The notes under the pieces: model-generated
What the model saw: the letters and a program-made list of their open reading frames with translations, nothing else
What the model was told of the DNA's origin: nothing
Databases searched by the model: none
Made by a program: the position numbers and the translations under genes
From: Streptantibioticus cattleyicolor NRRL 8057 = DSM 46488
GTDB taxonomy: Bacteria > Actinomycetota > Actinomycetes > Streptomycetales > Streptomycetaceae
Length of the DNA stretch: 64,000 nt
Assembly (NCBI RefSeq): GCF_000240165.1
Contig: NC_017586.1
Coordinates: 3,596,001-3,660,000, forward strand
Direction: 5' to 3'
Part shown: positions 47,073-57,769 of the stretch, in pieces
How the letters are laid out: each line of letters begins with the position of its first letter
How positions within the stretch are numbered: the stretch's first letter is position 1

Positions 47073-48830
47073 TTAGAGCCGCTCGGGCGTCCGGATGCCG
47101 AGCAGCGCCATCCCTTGGTGCAGCGTACGGGCGGTGAGGTCGCAGAGGAACAGCCGGTTCTCCACGAGCTGCGGCGACTCCGCCTTCAGCACCGGGCACT
47201 GGTCGTAGAAGGTGGTGTACGCCGACGCCAGCGCGTACAGGTACGACGCCAGCTTGTGCGGCTCGTAGCTCTCGGCGACCGCGGCGAGCGTCTCGCCGAA
47301 CTCGTCCAGCAGCAGCCCCAGGGTCCGCTCGGCCGGGGCCAGCGGCAGCTCGGGGTGGGCCACCGGACGCGCCTCGCCGGCCTTGCGCAGGATCGAGCGG
47401 ATGCGGGCGTAGGCGTACTGGAGGTAGACGCTGGTGTCGCCGTTGAGCGAGACCATCCGGTCCAGGTCGAAGACGTAGTCCCGGCCGAGGGAGGTCGACA
47501 GGTCGGCGTACTTGATGGCGCCGATGCCCACCTCGGCGGCGCGCTCGGCGACCTCGGCGTCGGTCAGCTCCTGGCTCTTGGCGCGGATCACCGCGGCGGC
47601 CCGCTCCACCGCCTCGTCCAGCAGGTCGACCAGGCGGAAGCTCTCGCCCTCGCGGGTCTTGAACGGCCGGCCGTCCTTGCCGAGCACGGTGCCGAACGGC
47701 AGGTGGCGCACGGTGACCTCGTCGGTGAGCCAGCCGGCCCGCCGGGCGGTGGCGAAGACCATCCGGAAGTGGAGCGCCTGGCGGGCGTCGACCACGTACA
47801 GCAGGGTGTCGGCGGCCAGTTCGCCGGTGCGGTTGCGGATCGCCGACAGGTCGGTGGCCGCGTAGCCGAAGCCGCCGTCGGCCTTGCGCACGATCAGCGG
47901 GACCGGCTCGCCGTCCTTGCCCTTGATGTCGTCGAAGAAGACGCACAGCGCGCCGTTGGAGCGGACCGCGACGCCGGACTTCTCCAGCAGCTCGCAGGTC
48001 TCGACGAGCATGTCGTTGTAGGCGCTCTCGCCGACGATGTCCTCGTCGCGGATGGCGATGTCGAGCTTGTCGTAGACCGAGTTGAAGTAGATCTTCGACT
48101 CGTCGACGATCTTGTGCCACAGCGCCAGCGTCTCCGGGTCGCCGGCCTGGAGGTCGACCACCCGGCGGCGGGCCCGCTCCTTGAACTCCGGGTCGGCGTC
48201 GAAGACCGCGCGGGACGCCTTGTACAGCCGGTTCAGCCGGGACATGGCGCCCTCGCCGCTGTCGCTGTCGGCGGGGTGGTCCAGCTCGTGCGGGTGCTCG
48301 ATCAGGTACTGGATGAGCATCCCGAACTGGGTGCCCCAGTCGCCGATGTGGTGGCGGCGGACCACCGTCTCGCCGGAGAACTCCAGGATCTTGGCGATGG
48401 CGTCGCCGATCACCGAGGAGCGCAGGTGGCCGACGTGCATCTCCTTGGCCACGTTGGGCTGCGCGTAGTCGATCACGGTGCGCCCCGGCTCGGCCTTGAC
48501 GGCCACGCCCAGCCGGTCGTCGGCGGCGCGGGCGGCGAGCCGGGTGGTGATCGCGGCGTCGGCCACGGTCAGGTTGAGGAAGCCGGGGCCGGAGACCTCG
48601 ACCTCGGCGAGGACGTCGTCGGCCGGCAGGTGCCCGACCACCTCGGCGGCCAGCTCCCGCGGGTTGGCCTTGGCCTTCTTGGCGATCCCCAGCACCCCGT
48701 TGGCCTGGAAGTCCGCCCGGTCGCTACGTCGCAGCAGCGGGTCGGCGCCGGCCGCCGAGGGGCTCGCCGCGGCCAGGGCCGCGGAGACGCGCTGCTGGAG
48801 CGAGGCGGTGAGCGAGGGGACCGAGGTCAT
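47073..48830 (-). CDS. argS: Arginyl-tRNA synthetase
   Basis: This 585-residue class Ia enzyme charges tRNA-Arg. The HIGH motif appears as HVGH in [18 protein letters not shown]. The KMSKS-like loop is [17 protein letters not shown], and the C-terminal anticodon-binding domain with [15 protein letters not shown] follows. ATG 48830 ([19 protein letters not shown]) is the expected N-terminus; the longer upstream frame is not needed. It is divergent from lysS, as in other Streptomyces genomes. Confidence 0.96.
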   Translation of the reverse strand: MTSVPSLTASLQQRVSAALAAASPSAAGADPLLRRSDRADFQANGVLGIAKKAKANPRELAAEVVGHLPADDVLAEVEVSGPGFLNLTVADAAITTRLAARAADDRLGVAVKAEPGRTVIDYAQPNVAKEMHVGHLRSSVIGDAIAKILEFSGETVVRRHHIGDWGTQFGMLIQYLIEHPHELDHPADSDSGEGAMSRLNRLYKASRAVFDADPEFKERARRRVVDLQAGDPETLALWHKIVDESKIYFNSVYDKLDIAIRDEDIVGESAYNDMLVETCELLEKSGVAVRSNGALCVFFDDIKGKDGEPVPLIVRKADGGFGYAATDLSAIRNRTGELAADTLLYVVDARQALHFRMVFATARRAGWLTDEVTVRHLPFGTVLGKDGRPFKTREGESFRLVDLLDEAVERAAAVIRAKSQELTDAEVAERAAEVGIGAIKYADLSTSLGRDYVFDLDRMVSLNGDTSVYLQYAYARIRSILRKAGEARPVAHPELPLAPAERTLGLLLDEFGETLAAVAESYEPHKLASYLYALASAYTTFYDQCPVLKAESPQLVENRLFLCDLTARTLHQGMALLGIRTPERL

Positions 48831-48994
48831 GGATTGCCGTTCCAGTCGAGGGGAAGGGTCTGATCCCCCCGAGTATCCCATGCCACCCACGGCCCGCCCG
48901 GGCCCACGGCCGGTGGCGTCCGGACACCGTCCGGGGATGGGACAATCGAGGGGTGCCCTGCCTTGATAGGGATCCAAGGAAGGAAGTAGAGACT

Positions 48995-50650
48995 GTGGCT
49001 GCCAGCACCGAGGCCGACTGGGTCGCCCGTTTCGCGGATGAGGTCATCGCGGAGGCGGAACGGCGGGCGCCCGGCCAGAAAATCATCTGTGCCTCGGGGA
49101 TCAGCCCGTCCGGCCCGATCCACCTGGGCAACCTGCGCGAGATCATGGTCCCGCACCTGGTCGCCGACGAGATCAAGCGGCGCGGCATCGACTGCGAGCA
49201 CATCCTGTCCTGGGACGACTTCGACCGTTACCGCAAGGTGCCGGCCGGCTACGACCCGTCCTACGCCGACCACATCGGCAAGCCGCTGACCTCGGTGCCG
49301 GCCCCGGCCGGGTCCCCGTACGCGAGCTGGTCCGACCACTTCAAGGCACCGTTCCGCGCCGCCCTGGCCGAGCTGGGCGTCGAGGTCACCGAGATCAGCC
49401 AGACCGAGCAGTACACCGCGGGCACCTACCGGGACCGCGTCCTGCTGGCCATGCGCGAGCGCCACCGCATCGACGAGGTGCTCGGCCGCTACCGCACCAA
49501 GAAGAAGCAGGCCGAGGAGCAGGACGACGAGGAGACCGGCACCGCCGCCGACTACTACCCGTACAAGCCCTACTGCGCCGTCTGCGACCGCGACCTGACC
49601 ACCGTCACCTCCTACGACGAGGAGACCACCGAGCTGGCGTACACCTGCGTGTGCGGCCACGCCGAGACGGTGCGCCTCGCCGAGTTCGACCGGGGCAAGC
49701 TGGTGTGGAAGGTCGACTGGCCGATGCGCTGGGCCTTCAAGGGCGTGATGTTCGAGCCCTCCGGCGTGGACCACCAGTCGCCGGGTTCGTCGTGGATGGT
49801 CGGCCAGCAGCTGGTGCGCGAGATCTTCGGCGCCGAGCCGCCGATCGGCCCGATGTACGCCTTCGTGGGCATCAGCGGCATGGCCAAGATGTCCAGCTCC
49901 AAGGGTGGCGTGCCGACCGCCGAGGACGCGCTGCGGATCATGGAGCCGCAGCTGCTGCGCTGGCTGTACGCCCGCCGCCGGCCCAACCAGGCGTTCAACA
50001 TCTCCTTCGACCAGGAGATCAGCCGCACCTACGACGAGTGGGACGCGCTGGAGCGCAAGATCGAGTCGGGCACCGCCGCCCCGGTGGACGTGGCCGTGCA
50101 CTCCCGGGCCGCCCGCACCGCCGCCGGTGAGCTGCCCACCACGCCGCGCAAGCTCCCGTACCGCACGCTCGCCTCGGTGGTCGACATCACCACCGGCGAC
50201 GAGGAGCAGACGCTGCGCATCCTGCGCGACTTCACCATCGAGGACCCGGTCTCCTCGCTGGAGGAGACCCGGCCGCGGCTGGACAAGGCGTCGGCGTGGG
50301 TCTCCACCCACGTCGAGGAGGACCAGCGCACCCGGGTGCGTACCGAGCCGGACCGCGAGACGCTGGCGGCGCTCGGCGACACCGACCGCGAGGCGCTCAA
50401 GCTGCTGGTCGAGGGGTTGGACGAGCACTGGTCGCTGGACGGGCTGACCACCTTGGTCTACGGCGTGCCCAAGGTGCAGGCCGGGCTGACGCCGGACGCC
50501 AAGCCCACCCCCGAACTCAAGGCGGCGCAGCGGTCGTTCTTCGCCCTGCTGTACCAGCTGCTGGTGGGCCGGGACACCGGTCCGCGGCTGCCCACGCTGC
50601 TGCTCGCGGTTGGCGCCGACCGGGTGCGCAAGCTGCTGGCCACCGGCTGA
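48995..50650 (+). CDS. lysS: Class I lysyl-tRNA synthetase
   Basis: This 551-residue enzyme is of the class I, archaeal-like type: HIGH region [18 protein letters not shown] as KMSSSKGG, and paired zinc-like CxxC clusters ([10 protein letters not shown]... and CVCGH). Bacteria mostly use class II LysRS, so this is notable, but class I is standard in Streptomyces. GTG 48995 ([13 protein letters not shown]) follows GGAAGGAAG. It is followed by a strong bidirectional terminator. Confidence 0.94.
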   Translation: MAASTEADWVARFADEVIAEAERRAPGQKIICASGISPSGPIHLGNLREIMVPHLVADEIKRRGIDCEHILSWDDFDRYRKVPAGYDPSYADHIGKPLTSVPAPAGSPYASWSDHFKAPFRAALAELGVEVTEISQTEQYTAGTYRDRVLLAMRERHRIDEVLGRYRTKKKQAEEQDDEETGTAADYYPYKPYCAVCDRDLTTVTSYDEETTELAYTCVCGHAETVRLAEFDRGKLVWKVDWPMRWAFKGVMFEPSGVDHQSPGSSWMVGQQLVREIFGAEPPIGPMYAFVGISGMAKMSSSKGGVPTAEDALRIMEPQLLRWLYARRRPNQAFNISFDQEISRTYDEWDALERKIESGTAAPVDVAVHSRAARTAAGELPTTPRKLPYRTLASVVDITTGDEEQTLRILRDFTIEDPVSSLEETRPRLDKASAWVSTHVEEDQRTRVRTEPDRETLAALGDTDREALKLLVEGLDEHWSLDGLTTLVYGVPKVQAGLTPDAKPTPELKAAQRSFFALLYQLLVGRDTGPRLPTLLLAVGADRVRKLLATG

Positions 50651-50662
50651 GCCGGATGACGT

Positions 50663-50709
50663 GACGACGAAGGCCGTCCCCCCGCGAGGGGGGGACGGCC
50701 TTCGTCGTC
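50663..50709. terminator. Bidirectional terminator between lysS and the DUF3558 lipoprotein
   Basis: A stem of about 20 bp (GACGACGAAGGCCGTCCCCC and its complement) with a short GCGA loop lies between convergent genes. No long T-tract is present, but stem stability suggests termination for both. Confidence 0.8.
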
Positions 50710-50721
50710 GTCGCGGGTCCG

Positions 50722-51477
50722 TCAGTGGCTGGAGGCGGAGGCGGACGGCTTGGACTTGGCGGGGGCCGAGGCGGAGGCGGAGGGGGTGGCCTTGGCGGCG
50801 GCGAGGGAGGCGACGGCCTGCTTGGCGGCGTCCTGGGCGTCCTGGTTCATCTCGTCGGCCTTGGGCTTGTCGTCGCCCTCCAGGCCGGCGCCGGAGAAAT
50901 CCACGGTGACCACGGCGTTGGCGCTGCGCACCACCACGGTCGCGTAGTGGTAGTCGGTGTCGTCCTTGGTGGCGTCCCAGGTGAGCAGGGTGGCCTCGTC
51001 ACCGAGTCCGGAGACCTGGCCGGTCTTGGCGCCGGAGGGCTTGTCGACGTTCTGCACGGCGAGCCGGTAGGCGTTCTTCGCCTGGTCCTCGCCGGAGGCG
51101 GCGCCCGGGATGGAGTCGAAGCGCTGGAGGGAGTCGTCGAGGAAGCGGAACTGGTAGCCGTCCAGACCGGTCCAGGAGCAGCCGCCGCGGGTCTTGGGGT
51201 CGGATGAGGTGACGGCCTTGCCGGAGGCGTCCTTGGCGCTGGGCACCATCTGCTTGACGGTGTCCTGGGAGATCGCCTTGCACGCGTCGGGCAGCGCGGC
51301 GTACTTGTCCGCGGGCAGGCTCGCGGTGGGGGAGGACGAGGGGGCGGACGGCGCCCCGGAGGCGCCCTTGGACGCGTCGTGAGCGCTGCCGGAGCCCGAG
51401 GAGCATGCCGTCAGGAGCGCCACCGGTACGGTCGCGCAGGCGAGCAGTCGGGCGAGTCGCTGGGCTGAGCTGTGCAT
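50722..51477 (-). CDS. DUF3558 family lipoprotein
   Basis: This 251-residue secreted lipoprotein has signal peptide MHSSAQRLARLLACATVPVALLTACSS with a lipobox ending in Cys, followed by a Ser/Gly linker and a DUF3558-like domain (YAALPDACKAISQDTVKQMVP, WTGLDGYQFRFLDDSLQRF). Cys residues CKAISQD and GGCSW could form a disulfide. It ends in a Ser/Pro/Ala tail. ATG 51477. The next gene upstream encodes a related protein. Confidence 0.82.
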   Translation of the reverse strand: MHSSAQRLARLLACATVPVALLTACSSGSGSAHDASKGASGAPSAPSSSPTASLPADKYAALPDACKAISQDTVKQMVPSAKDASGKAVTSSDPKTRGGCSWTGLDGYQFRFLDDSLQRFDSIPGAASGEDQAKNAYRLAVQNVDKPSGAKTGQVSGLGDEATLLTWDATKDDTDYHYATVVVRSANAVVTVDFSGAGLEGDDKPKADEMNQDAQDAAKQAVASLAAAKATPSASASAPAKSKPSASASSH

Positions 51478-51581
51478 CGGTTCCTCTGTCGTCGTGGGGC
51501 GGTTGGTGCGTGACGCGCGACCGTCCCGGCCGCAGACACAAAGCGCCACAATACGTGCCGTTGGGCAGGGCTTCACTCAGC

Positions 51582-52496
51582 TCATTCGTCGATCTTGTCG
51601 TCGATCTCCCGCGCCACCTGGGCCGCCCCGGTCTGCAGGTCGGCGCTGGGCGGCAGCACCGACTTCTGCCCGGACCACTGCGAGAAGACCACGGTGACCA
51701 GGACGTTGGCGTCCTGGAAGACCACGGTGACATCGCGGTGGACGCCGGAGTCGCGGGTGGTGAGCACATCGGTGAGGAAGGCGGCGTCGCCGATGCCGTC
51801 GAGCCTGCGCGGCGCGCTGGTGTCGTCCGCGCCACCCGGTCCGGAGTCGGTGGGATCGGCCGAGTCGGTGGGGTCGGCGGAGCCGGTGGCGGACGGGGTG
51901 GCCGGTGTGGCCGAACTCTCCTCGGTCCGCGGCCTCGAACCGCTCGGGGTGGACCCCGGGGTGGCGGTGGGGCGGCCGGTCGGCGAGGACGGGGCGGTGG
52001 TCGGGGTGTCCACGGGGACGTGGGCGGCGGTGGCCCGCTGGGCGTACTGCTGGGCGGCCCGGTCGTCGTCGCTGACCGCCGGGTCGTAGGAGACCACCCG
52101 TTCCAGGTCGATGGTGAGGAAGCGGTTGCCGTCGGCCACCGGGCCGCTCCAGCGGCAGCCGACCCGGCGGTCGGTGTCGTAGGTCACCGCGGCGTCGCCG
52201 GAGTAGTCCGAGGAGTGCGGCAGCAGGGCGTGGAGCGTCTGGCCGCCGACGGTGCCGCACGGCTCGGGCAGCCCGCTGAACTTCCCCGGCGGCACGGGGG
52301 AACTCTGCGTGCCGTGCGCGCCCTGCCCGGCGCTGTCGGTGCCGCCACCGGAGCCCGTCGAGCCGGAACATCCGCCGAGCGCGCCGAGCGCGGTGAGTGA
52401 GAGCACCCCCGCGAGCGCGCCTTTGGTCAGGGCCCGCGCCGTCTGCCGTCCGGGCGCCCGCCTTGGCTCCACTGACCTGGCCCCTTTCGAAAACAT
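51582..52496 (-). CDS. DUF3558 family lipoprotein
   Basis: This 304-residue lipoprotein has N-terminal signal peptide ending GALGGCSGSTG (lipobox Cys), a DUF3558-like domain (PCGTVGGQTLHALLPHSSDY, VGCRWSGPVADGNRFLTIDLERV) and a Ser/Thr/Pro-rich low-complexity insert (about residues 165-215). It lies 104 bp upstream of a second DUF3558 gene in the same direction; the pair may derive from duplication. The start ATG 52496 lacks a strong ribosome-binding site. Function unknown. Confidence 0.8.
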   Translation of the reverse strand: MFSKGARSVEPRRAPGRQTARALTKGALAGVLSLTALGALGGCSGSTGSGGGTDSAGQGAHGTQSSPVPPGKFSGLPEPCGTVGGQTLHALLPHSSDYSGDAAVTYDTDRRVGCRWSGPVADGNRFLTIDLERVVSYDPAVSDDDRAAQQYAQRATAAHVPVDTPTTAPSSPTGRPTATPGSTPSGSRPRTEESSATPATPSATGSADPTDSADPTDSGPGGADDTSAPRRLDGIGDAAFLTDVLTTRDSGVHRDVTVVFQDANVLVTVVFSQWSGQKSVLPPSADLQTGAAQVAREIDDKIDE

Positions 52497-52678
52497 GTTG
52501 CCGCCGCCGGGCGGCCGGTGGACACAATGTCTACCGCAGACACCGGCGTCGTCGCCGGTCGCGTGAAGTGATTGCGGCGGTTGGCCCGTCATTCTCTTTT
52601 CGCCCGGATTCCCGGGGAATTCACTGTTGTCCGAAACGTCCGTCCGTCTGCCTGTCGTTCGCCTGTTGGAGGGGGAGA

Positions 52679-53893
52679 ATGCCGATGTCCGCGGATGAGT
52701 CCGCACCTTACGTGGTCTCCGGCGGCCGGGTGCCGATCCGGATGTGGACCGACCCGGCCTCGGTGGAGGACGTGGCGCTGCGGCAACTGCGCGACACCGC
52801 CACGCTGCCGTGGATCGAGGGGCTGGCCGTGATGCCCGACGTGCACTACGGCAAGGGGGCCACCGTCGGCTCGGTGATCGCCATGCGGGACGCGGTCTGC
52901 CCGGCCGCGGTCGGGGTGGACATCGGGTGCGGGATGAGCGCGGTGAAGACCTCGCTGACCGCGAACGACCTGCCCGGTGACCTGTCCCGGCTGCGGTCGC
53001 GGATCGAGCGGACGATCCCGGTGGGCCGCGGGATGCACGACGACCCGGTCGACCCGCGGGGGCTGCACGGCTTCCCGGCCGCCGGGTGGGAGGAGTTCTG
53101 GCGGCGCTTCGACGCGCTGGCGTCCGCCGTCCACCCCCGTCAGGAACGGGCCGCCAAGCAGCTGGGCACCCTGGGCTCGGGCAACCACTTCATCGAGGTG
53201 TGCCTGGACACCGAGGGGGCGGTGTGGCTGATGCTCCACTCCGGCTCGCGCAACATCGGCAAGGAGCTGGCCGAGTACCACATCGGCGAGGCGCAGCGGC
53301 TGCCGCACAACCAGGGCCTGGTCGACCGGGACCTGGCGGTCTTCCTGGCCGGCACCCCGCAGATGGCCGCCTACCGGCGCGACCTGTTCTGGGCGCAGGA
53401 GTACGCCCGGCACAACCGGGCGCTGATGATGGCGCTCTTCCAGGACGTGATCCGCAAGGAGTTCAAGAAGGCCGCCGTGACCTTCGAGCCGGTGATCTCC
53501 TGCCACCACAATTACGTCAGTGAAGAACGTTACGACGGTGTCGAGCTGCTGGTGACCCGCAAGGGCGCGATCCGGGCCGGCGCCGGGGACCTGGGCATCA
53601 TCCCCGGCTCCATGGGCACCGGCTCCTACATCGTGCGCGGACTGGGCAACCCCGCCTCGTTCAACTCCGCCTCGCACGGCGCCGGCCGCCGGATGAGCCG
53701 GAACGCGGCCAAGCGGCGCTTCACCGAGGCCGACCTCGCCGAGCAGACCCGGGGCGTGGAGTGCCGCAAGGACTCCGGGGTGGTCGACGAGATCCCCGGC
53801 GCCTACAAGCCCATCGAGCACGTGGTGGAGCAGCAGCGGGACCTGGTCGAGGTGGTGGCCAAGCTGAAGCAGGTGGTCTGCGTCAAGGGCTGA
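52679..53893 (+). CDS. rtcB: RtcB family RNA ligase
   Basis: This 404-residue protein of the RtcB family joins 2',3'-cyclic phosphate or 3'-phosphate RNA ends to 5'-OH ends using GTP and Mn2+. Conserved blocks are DVHYGKGATVGSVIA, VDIGCGMSAVKT, GSGNHFIEV, SGSRNIGK, SCHHNYV and the C-terminal SHGAGRRMSR with the guanylated-histidine region. A strong ribosome-binding site (GGAGGGGGAG) precedes ATG 52679. It ends 7 bp before the convergent SDR gene. No archease gene is visible. Confidence 0.93.
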   Translation: MPMSADESAPYVVSGGRVPIRMWTDPASVEDVALRQLRDTATLPWIEGLAVMPDVHYGKGATVGSVIAMRDAVCPAAVGVDIGCGMSAVKTSLTANDLPGDLSRLRSRIERTIPVGRGMHDDPVDPRGLHGFPAAGWEEFWRRFDALASAVHPRQERAAKQLGTLGSGNHFIEVCLDTEGAVWLMLHSGSRNIGKELAEYHIGEAQRLPHNQGLVDRDLAVFLAGTPQMAAYRRDLFWAQEYARHNRALMMALFQDVIRKEFKKAAVTFEPVISCHHNYVSEERYDGVELLVTRKGAIRAGAGDLGIIPGSMGTGSYIVRGLGNPASFNSASHGAGRRMSRNAAKRRFTEADLAEQTRGVECRKDSGVVDEIPGAYKPIEHVVEQQRDLVEVVAKLKQVVCVKG

Positions 53894-53900
53894 CACACCG

Positions 53901-54779
53901 TCAGCTCTCGCGGTGCACCTTGTAGTTGGACGCCTGGGCGCGCGGACGGACCACCAGCAGGTCGATGTTGACGTGGGCGGGGCGGGTCACCGCCCACACC
54001 ACGGTGTCGGCCACGTCGTCGGCGCTCAGCGGCTCGGCCACGCCCGCGTAGACGGCCGCCGCCCGCTCCTGGTCGCCGCGGAACCGGGTGAGCGCGAACT
54101 CCTCGGTGCGCACCATCCCGGGGGCGATCTCGATCACCCGTACCGGCTGCCCGCACAGCTCCAGCCGGAGCGTCTCGGCGATGACGTGGGCGCCGTGCTT
54201 GGCCGCCACGTAACCGCCGCCGCCCTCGTAGGTGGCGAGCCCCGCGGTGGACGACATGACCACCACGTCGCCCGCCCGTCGCCCGCCACCACCCTCAACG
54301 GAGGCGCTGCGCGCCGCATTGTCCGCCGCCCGTCGCCCGCCACCACCCTCAACGGAGGCGCTGCGCGCCGCATTGTCCGCCGCCCGTCCGTCCGCGCCGG
54401 CGGCGGTGAGCGCGGGCAGCAGGGCCTGGGTGACGTTGAGCACCCCGAGCACGTTGACCTCGTACATGGTGCGCCAGTCGGCCGGGTCGGCGGTGGCCAC
54501 CGGGTCGATGCCCAACGCGCCGCCGGCGTTGTTGACCAGCACGTCGCAGCGGTCGAGGCCGGCCGCGAACTCGTCCACCGCGGCCCGGTCGGTGACGTCC
54601 AGCGCGCGGGCCACCGCCTGGTGGCCGACCGCGGTCAGTTCGGCGGCGAGCGCCTCGATGCGGTCGGCGCGGCGCGCGGCGAGCACCACCCGGTAGCCGG
54701 CCTCGGCCAGCCGCCTGGCGGTGGCGGCCCCGATGCCGCTGCTCGCTCCGGTGACCACTGCGGTGCGGGTGGTGCTCAT
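53901..54779 (-). CDS. SDR family NAD(P)-dependent oxidoreductase with an 18-residue tandem insert
   Basis: This 292-residue short-chain dehydrogenase has cofactor motif TGASSGIGAATA (residues 10-21), NNAGG, and the YxxxK catalytic pair in YVAAK, with the Ser of MSSTAG. The usual about 250 residues are extended by an insert between helix alpha-4 and strand beta-5, containing two identical 18-residue units (RAADNAARSASVEGGGGR). Classical SDRs have no insert here, so the fold probably tolerates a surface loop. Substrate unknown. Confidence 0.87.
   Translation of the reverse strand: MSTTRTAVVTGASSGIGAATARRLAEAGYRVVLAARRADRIEALAAELTAVGHQAVARALDVTDRAAVDEFAAGLDRCDVLVNNAGGALGIDPVATADPADWRTMYEVNVLGVLNVTQALLPALTAAGADGRAADNAARSASVEGGGGRRAADNAARSASVEGGGGRRAGDVVVMSSTAGLATYEGGGGYVAAKHGAHVIAETLRLELCGQPVRVIEIAPGMVRTEEFALTRFRGDQERAAAVYAGVAEPLSADDVADTVVWAVTRPAHVNIDLLVVRPRAQASNYKVHRES
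54274..54381 (-). repeat. Two identical 54-bp units in the SDR gene
   Basis: Units 54274-54327 and 54328-54381 are identical at all positions I compared, giving in-frame duplication of 18 codons. Such a perfect duplication indicates recent slippage or recombination. Confidence 0.9.
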
Positions 54780-55061
54780 GGTGTCCCGTCTCCTCCGGCG
54801 TCGAGTGTTGGGTGCACCCTAACCGCGCCGGTCACCGGCGGCGGGGCCAAGCGGGTCACGGTGTTTGCGCCATCGGGCGGACAATCCTCACATGTGTGTG
54901 ATTCCGCGGTGGCGTTCGTCAACGATGGCTGCGGCCGACCCTCCCGACCGCGTCCTTCGCGCCTCGCTCCCGGGCTGCGGAACGACGCGCCGCGCCCCCT
55001 GCCGTACGCCTTGCGGCAGGGGGGTGGGCCGGCGCGTCAACGGCCGTACGGCGGCGGATCG

Positions 55062-55496
55062 TTACGGCCACACCAGGCAGTACATCTGATGACCGGTCTC
55101 GTAGCAGCGCTGCGCGAAGTCCTGCCATTCGTGGAGCATCCGGTAGATCACGAAGGCGTCCCGCGGTCCCCGGCGGTCGGGAACGGTGGACCAGATGAAG
55201 GCGGCGGCGCCCAATTCCTCCTCGCCGGCCTTGCGCAGCGGTTCGACGACGTTGGACGGGAGTTTGACGACCGCGTAGTCGGGGTGGAGGACGACCAGTT
55301 CCAGCGGCGGGACCTTCGCCAGCGGTATCCCCTGGATGCCGGTGAGCACCATCGCCGCCATGGTTTCCGGTTTGACCTTGGTGAACATGCCGTTGCCGAG
55401 CTCGTCACCGCCGAGTTCCTCGGGGCGCATGGAGATCGGCACGCGGGCCGCCGTGGCGCCGTCGGGCGCGCCGAAGTACTTGTAGGTCACCCCCAC
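55062..55496 (-). CDS. Conserved hypothetical protein next to hemL
   Basis: This protein of about 144 residues has no domain I recognise. It reads TYKYFGAPDGATAARVPISMRPEELGG..., with a central MAAMVLTGIQGIPLAKVPPLELVVLHP and a C-terminal HEWQDFAQRCYETGHQMYCLVWP. GTG 55496 has AGGGG seven bases upstream; GTG 55490 is also possible. It is divergent from hemL. The sequence has normal codon use for the region, so it looks like a real gene, and similar small genes occur beside hemL in Streptomyces (from memory). Confidence 0.7.
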   Translation of the reverse strand: MGVTYKYFGAPDGATAARVPISMRPEELGGDELGNGMFTKVKPETMAAMVLTGIQGIPLAKVPPLELVVLHPDYAVVKLPSNVVEPLRKAGEEELGAAAFIWSTVPDRRGPRDAFVIYRMLHEWQDFAQRCYETGHQMYCLVWP

Positions 55497-55769
55497 TCGG
55501 CCACCCCTGTTTCCACCCTCTGCGGCTCGCGGACGCCCGGCCCGTGCGGGTCGGCGTCTCCTGCCGGTGGGGCGGGCGTGCTCGGGGTTGTGGTCGCCCG
55601 CCCCTTCGCCCAGTTCGCCACCTGGCTGCATTTCACTACCCGACCATTCGCAGTCCCAACCGCGCAACCCGATCATCGTCTCAGATGCAGGGTCGAGACC
55701 TGATCACGCAACGCCTTTCCCCGACGCCCGCCCCCACGAAACGTCCGAGGCTGATGAGACCATGTATAT

Positions 55770-57089
55770 GTGAGCAATCGTTTCCCGTTTGAAGCCCCAG
55801 TTTCGCAGAGTCTCTACGACCGGGCCGCCGCCGTGACCCCGGGTGGCGTGAACTCTCCGGTACGGGCCTTCCGTGCCGTGGGTGGAACGCCGCGGTTCAT
55901 GGTGTCCGGTAAGGGTCCGTACCTTACCGATGCGGATGGCCGTGAATATGTGGATTTGGTGTGCTCGTGGGGTCCGATGATCCTCGGGCACGCCCACCCG
56001 GTGGTCACCGAGGCGGTGCAGGCGGCGGTGGCCCGCGGCACCTCCTTCGGCACCCCGGGCGCCGGTGAGGTGGAGCTGGCCGAGGAGATCACGGCCCGGG
56101 TGGCCCCGGTGGAGCAGGTGCGGCTGGTCTCGTCGGGCACCGAGGCGACGATGTCGGCGATCCGGCTGGCCCGCGGCTACACCGGCCGCTCGAAGGTGGT
56201 CAAGTTCGCCGGGTGCTACCACGGTCATGTGGACGCGCTGCTGGCCGCCGCCGGTTCCGGGGTGGCCACCTTCGCGCTGCCGGACACCCCCGGGGTGACC
56301 GGGGCGCAGGCGGGCGACACCATCGTGCTGCCCTACAACGACCTGGCGGCGGTGCGGGAGGCGTTCGCCGCCCACCCCGGGGAGATCGCCTGCGTGATCA
56401 CCGAGGCGTCGGCCGGCAACATGGGCGTGGTGCCGCCGCTGCCCGGCTTCAACCAGGGGCTGGCCGACCTGTGCCGGGAGTACGGCGCGCTCTACATCTC
56501 CGACGAGGTCATGACCGGCTTCCGGGTCTCCAGGGCTGGCTGGTACGGGATCGACGGGGTGACCCCCGATCTGATGACCTTCGGCAAGGTGATGGGCGGC
56601 GGCTTCCCGGCGGCGGCGTTCGGCGGCCGGGCCGACGTGATGGCCCAGCTCGCCCCGGCCGGGCCGGTCTACCAGGCGGGGACGCTCTCCGGTAACCCGG
56701 TGGCCACCGCGGCCGGCGTCGCCCAGCTGCGGCTGCTGGACGACGCGGCGTACGCCACCGTCGACCGGGTCGCGGCGGAGGTCTCCCGGCTGGTGGGTGA
56801 GGCGCTCACCAAGGAGGGCGTGGCCCACCGGGTGCAGACGGCGGGCAACATGTTCTCGGTCTTCTTCACCGAGGCGCCGGTGACCGACTACGCCGGGGCC
56901 AAGGCGGCCGAGGCGTACCGTTTCACCCCGTTCTTCCACTCGATGCTGGCGCAGGGCGTCTACCTGCCGCCGTCGGCCTTCGAGTCGTGGTTCGTCTCCA
57001 CCGCCCACGACGACGCGGCGGTCGAACGGATCGCCGCGGCGCTCCCGGCCGCCGCCAAGGCCGCCGCCCAGGCGGAGGAGGGCCGATGA
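55770..57089 (+). CDS. hemL: Glutamate-1-semialdehyde 2,1-aminomutase
   Basis: This 439-residue PLP enzyme converts glutamate-1-semialdehyde to aminolevulinate, the step after HemA. The PLP lysine lies in [18 protein letters not shown]. Other signatures are [16 protein letters not shown] at the N-terminus and [11 protein letters not shown]. It overlaps the following phosphatase gene by ATGA. The other hem genes lie about 16 kb away, so hemL is separately controlled. Confidence 0.96.
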   Translation: MSNRFPFEAPVSQSLYDRAAAVTPGGVNSPVRAFRAVGGTPRFMVSGKGPYLTDADGREYVDLVCSWGPMILGHAHPVVTEAVQAAVARGTSFGTPGAGEVELAEEITARVAPVEQVRLVSSGTEATMSAIRLARGYTGRSKVVKFAGCYHGHVDALLAAAGSGVATFALPDTPGVTGAQAGDTIVLPYNDLAAVREAFAAHPGEIACVITEASAGNMGVVPPLPGFNQGLADLCREYGALYISDEVMTGFRVSRAGWYGIDGVTPDLMTFGKVMGGGFPAAAFGGRADVMAQLAPAGPVYQAGTLSGNPVATAAGVAQLRLLDDAAYATVDRVAAEVSRLVGEALTKEGVAHRVQTAGNMFSVFFTEAPVTDYAGAKAAEAYRFTPFFHSMLAQGVYLPPSAFESWFVSTAHDDAAVERIAAALPAAAKAAAQAEEGR

Positions 57090-57769
57090 CCGCGGGCGAC
57101 AACGAGCTGACCGTCGTCCACCTGATGCGCCACGGTGAGGTGGAGAACCCCACCGGCGTGCTCTACGGGCGGCTGCCCGGCTACCACCTGTCCGAACTCG
57201 GCCGCCAGATGGCCGAACGCGTCGCCGAACACCTCGCCGACCGCGACATCCGGTACGTGGTCGCCTCCCCGCTGGAACGGGCCCAGGAGACCGCGGCGCC
57301 GATCGCCAAGGCGCACGGGCTGGAGGTGGCCTCGGACGAGCGGCTGATCGAGGCGGAGAACGTCTTCGAGGGCAAGACGTTCGGCGTGGGCGACGGGGCG
57401 CTGCGCAAGCCGGGCAACTGGCGGCACCTGACCAATCCGTTCCGGCCGAGCTGGGGTGAGCCCTACATCGAGCAGGTGGTCCGGATGATGGCGGCGCTCG
57501 GCGCCGCCCGCGACGCGGCCCGCGGCCACGAGGCGGTCTGCGTCAGCCACCAACTGCCCATCTGGATCGTCCGCAGCTTCGTCGAACGCCGCCGCCTGTG
57601 GCACGACCCGCGCAAGCGCCAGTGCACCCTGGCGAGCCTGACCAGCTTCACCTACCGCGGCGACAAGATCGTCTCGGTCGGCTACAGCGAACCGGCCCGG
57701 GACCTGGTGCCGGCGCATCTGCTGGCGGGGGCGAAGAGGAAGGGTGGGGCGAAGGGCTTCGGAGCGTGA
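57086..57769 (+). CDS. Histidine phosphatase family protein
   Basis: This 227-residue protein has the RHG motif ([12 protein letters not shown]), the second catalytic His in [12 protein letters not shown] and conserved Arg in [10 protein letters not shown]. Such proteins are broad phosphatases or phosphoglycerate mutase-like. It is translationally coupled to hemL (ATGA), so a role in the same pathway or house-cleaning is possible but not shown. Confidence 0.88.
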   Translation: MTAGDNELTVVHLMRHGEVENPTGVLYGRLPGYHLSELGRQMAERVAEHLADRDIRYVVASPLERAQETAAPIAKAHGLEVASDERLIEAENVFEGKTFGVGDGALRKPGNWRHLTNPFRPSWGEPYIEQVVRMMAALGAARDAARGHEAVCVSHQLPIWIVRSFVERRRLWHDPRKRQCTLASLTSFTYRGDKIVSVGYSEPARDLVPAHLLAGAKRKGGAKGFGA

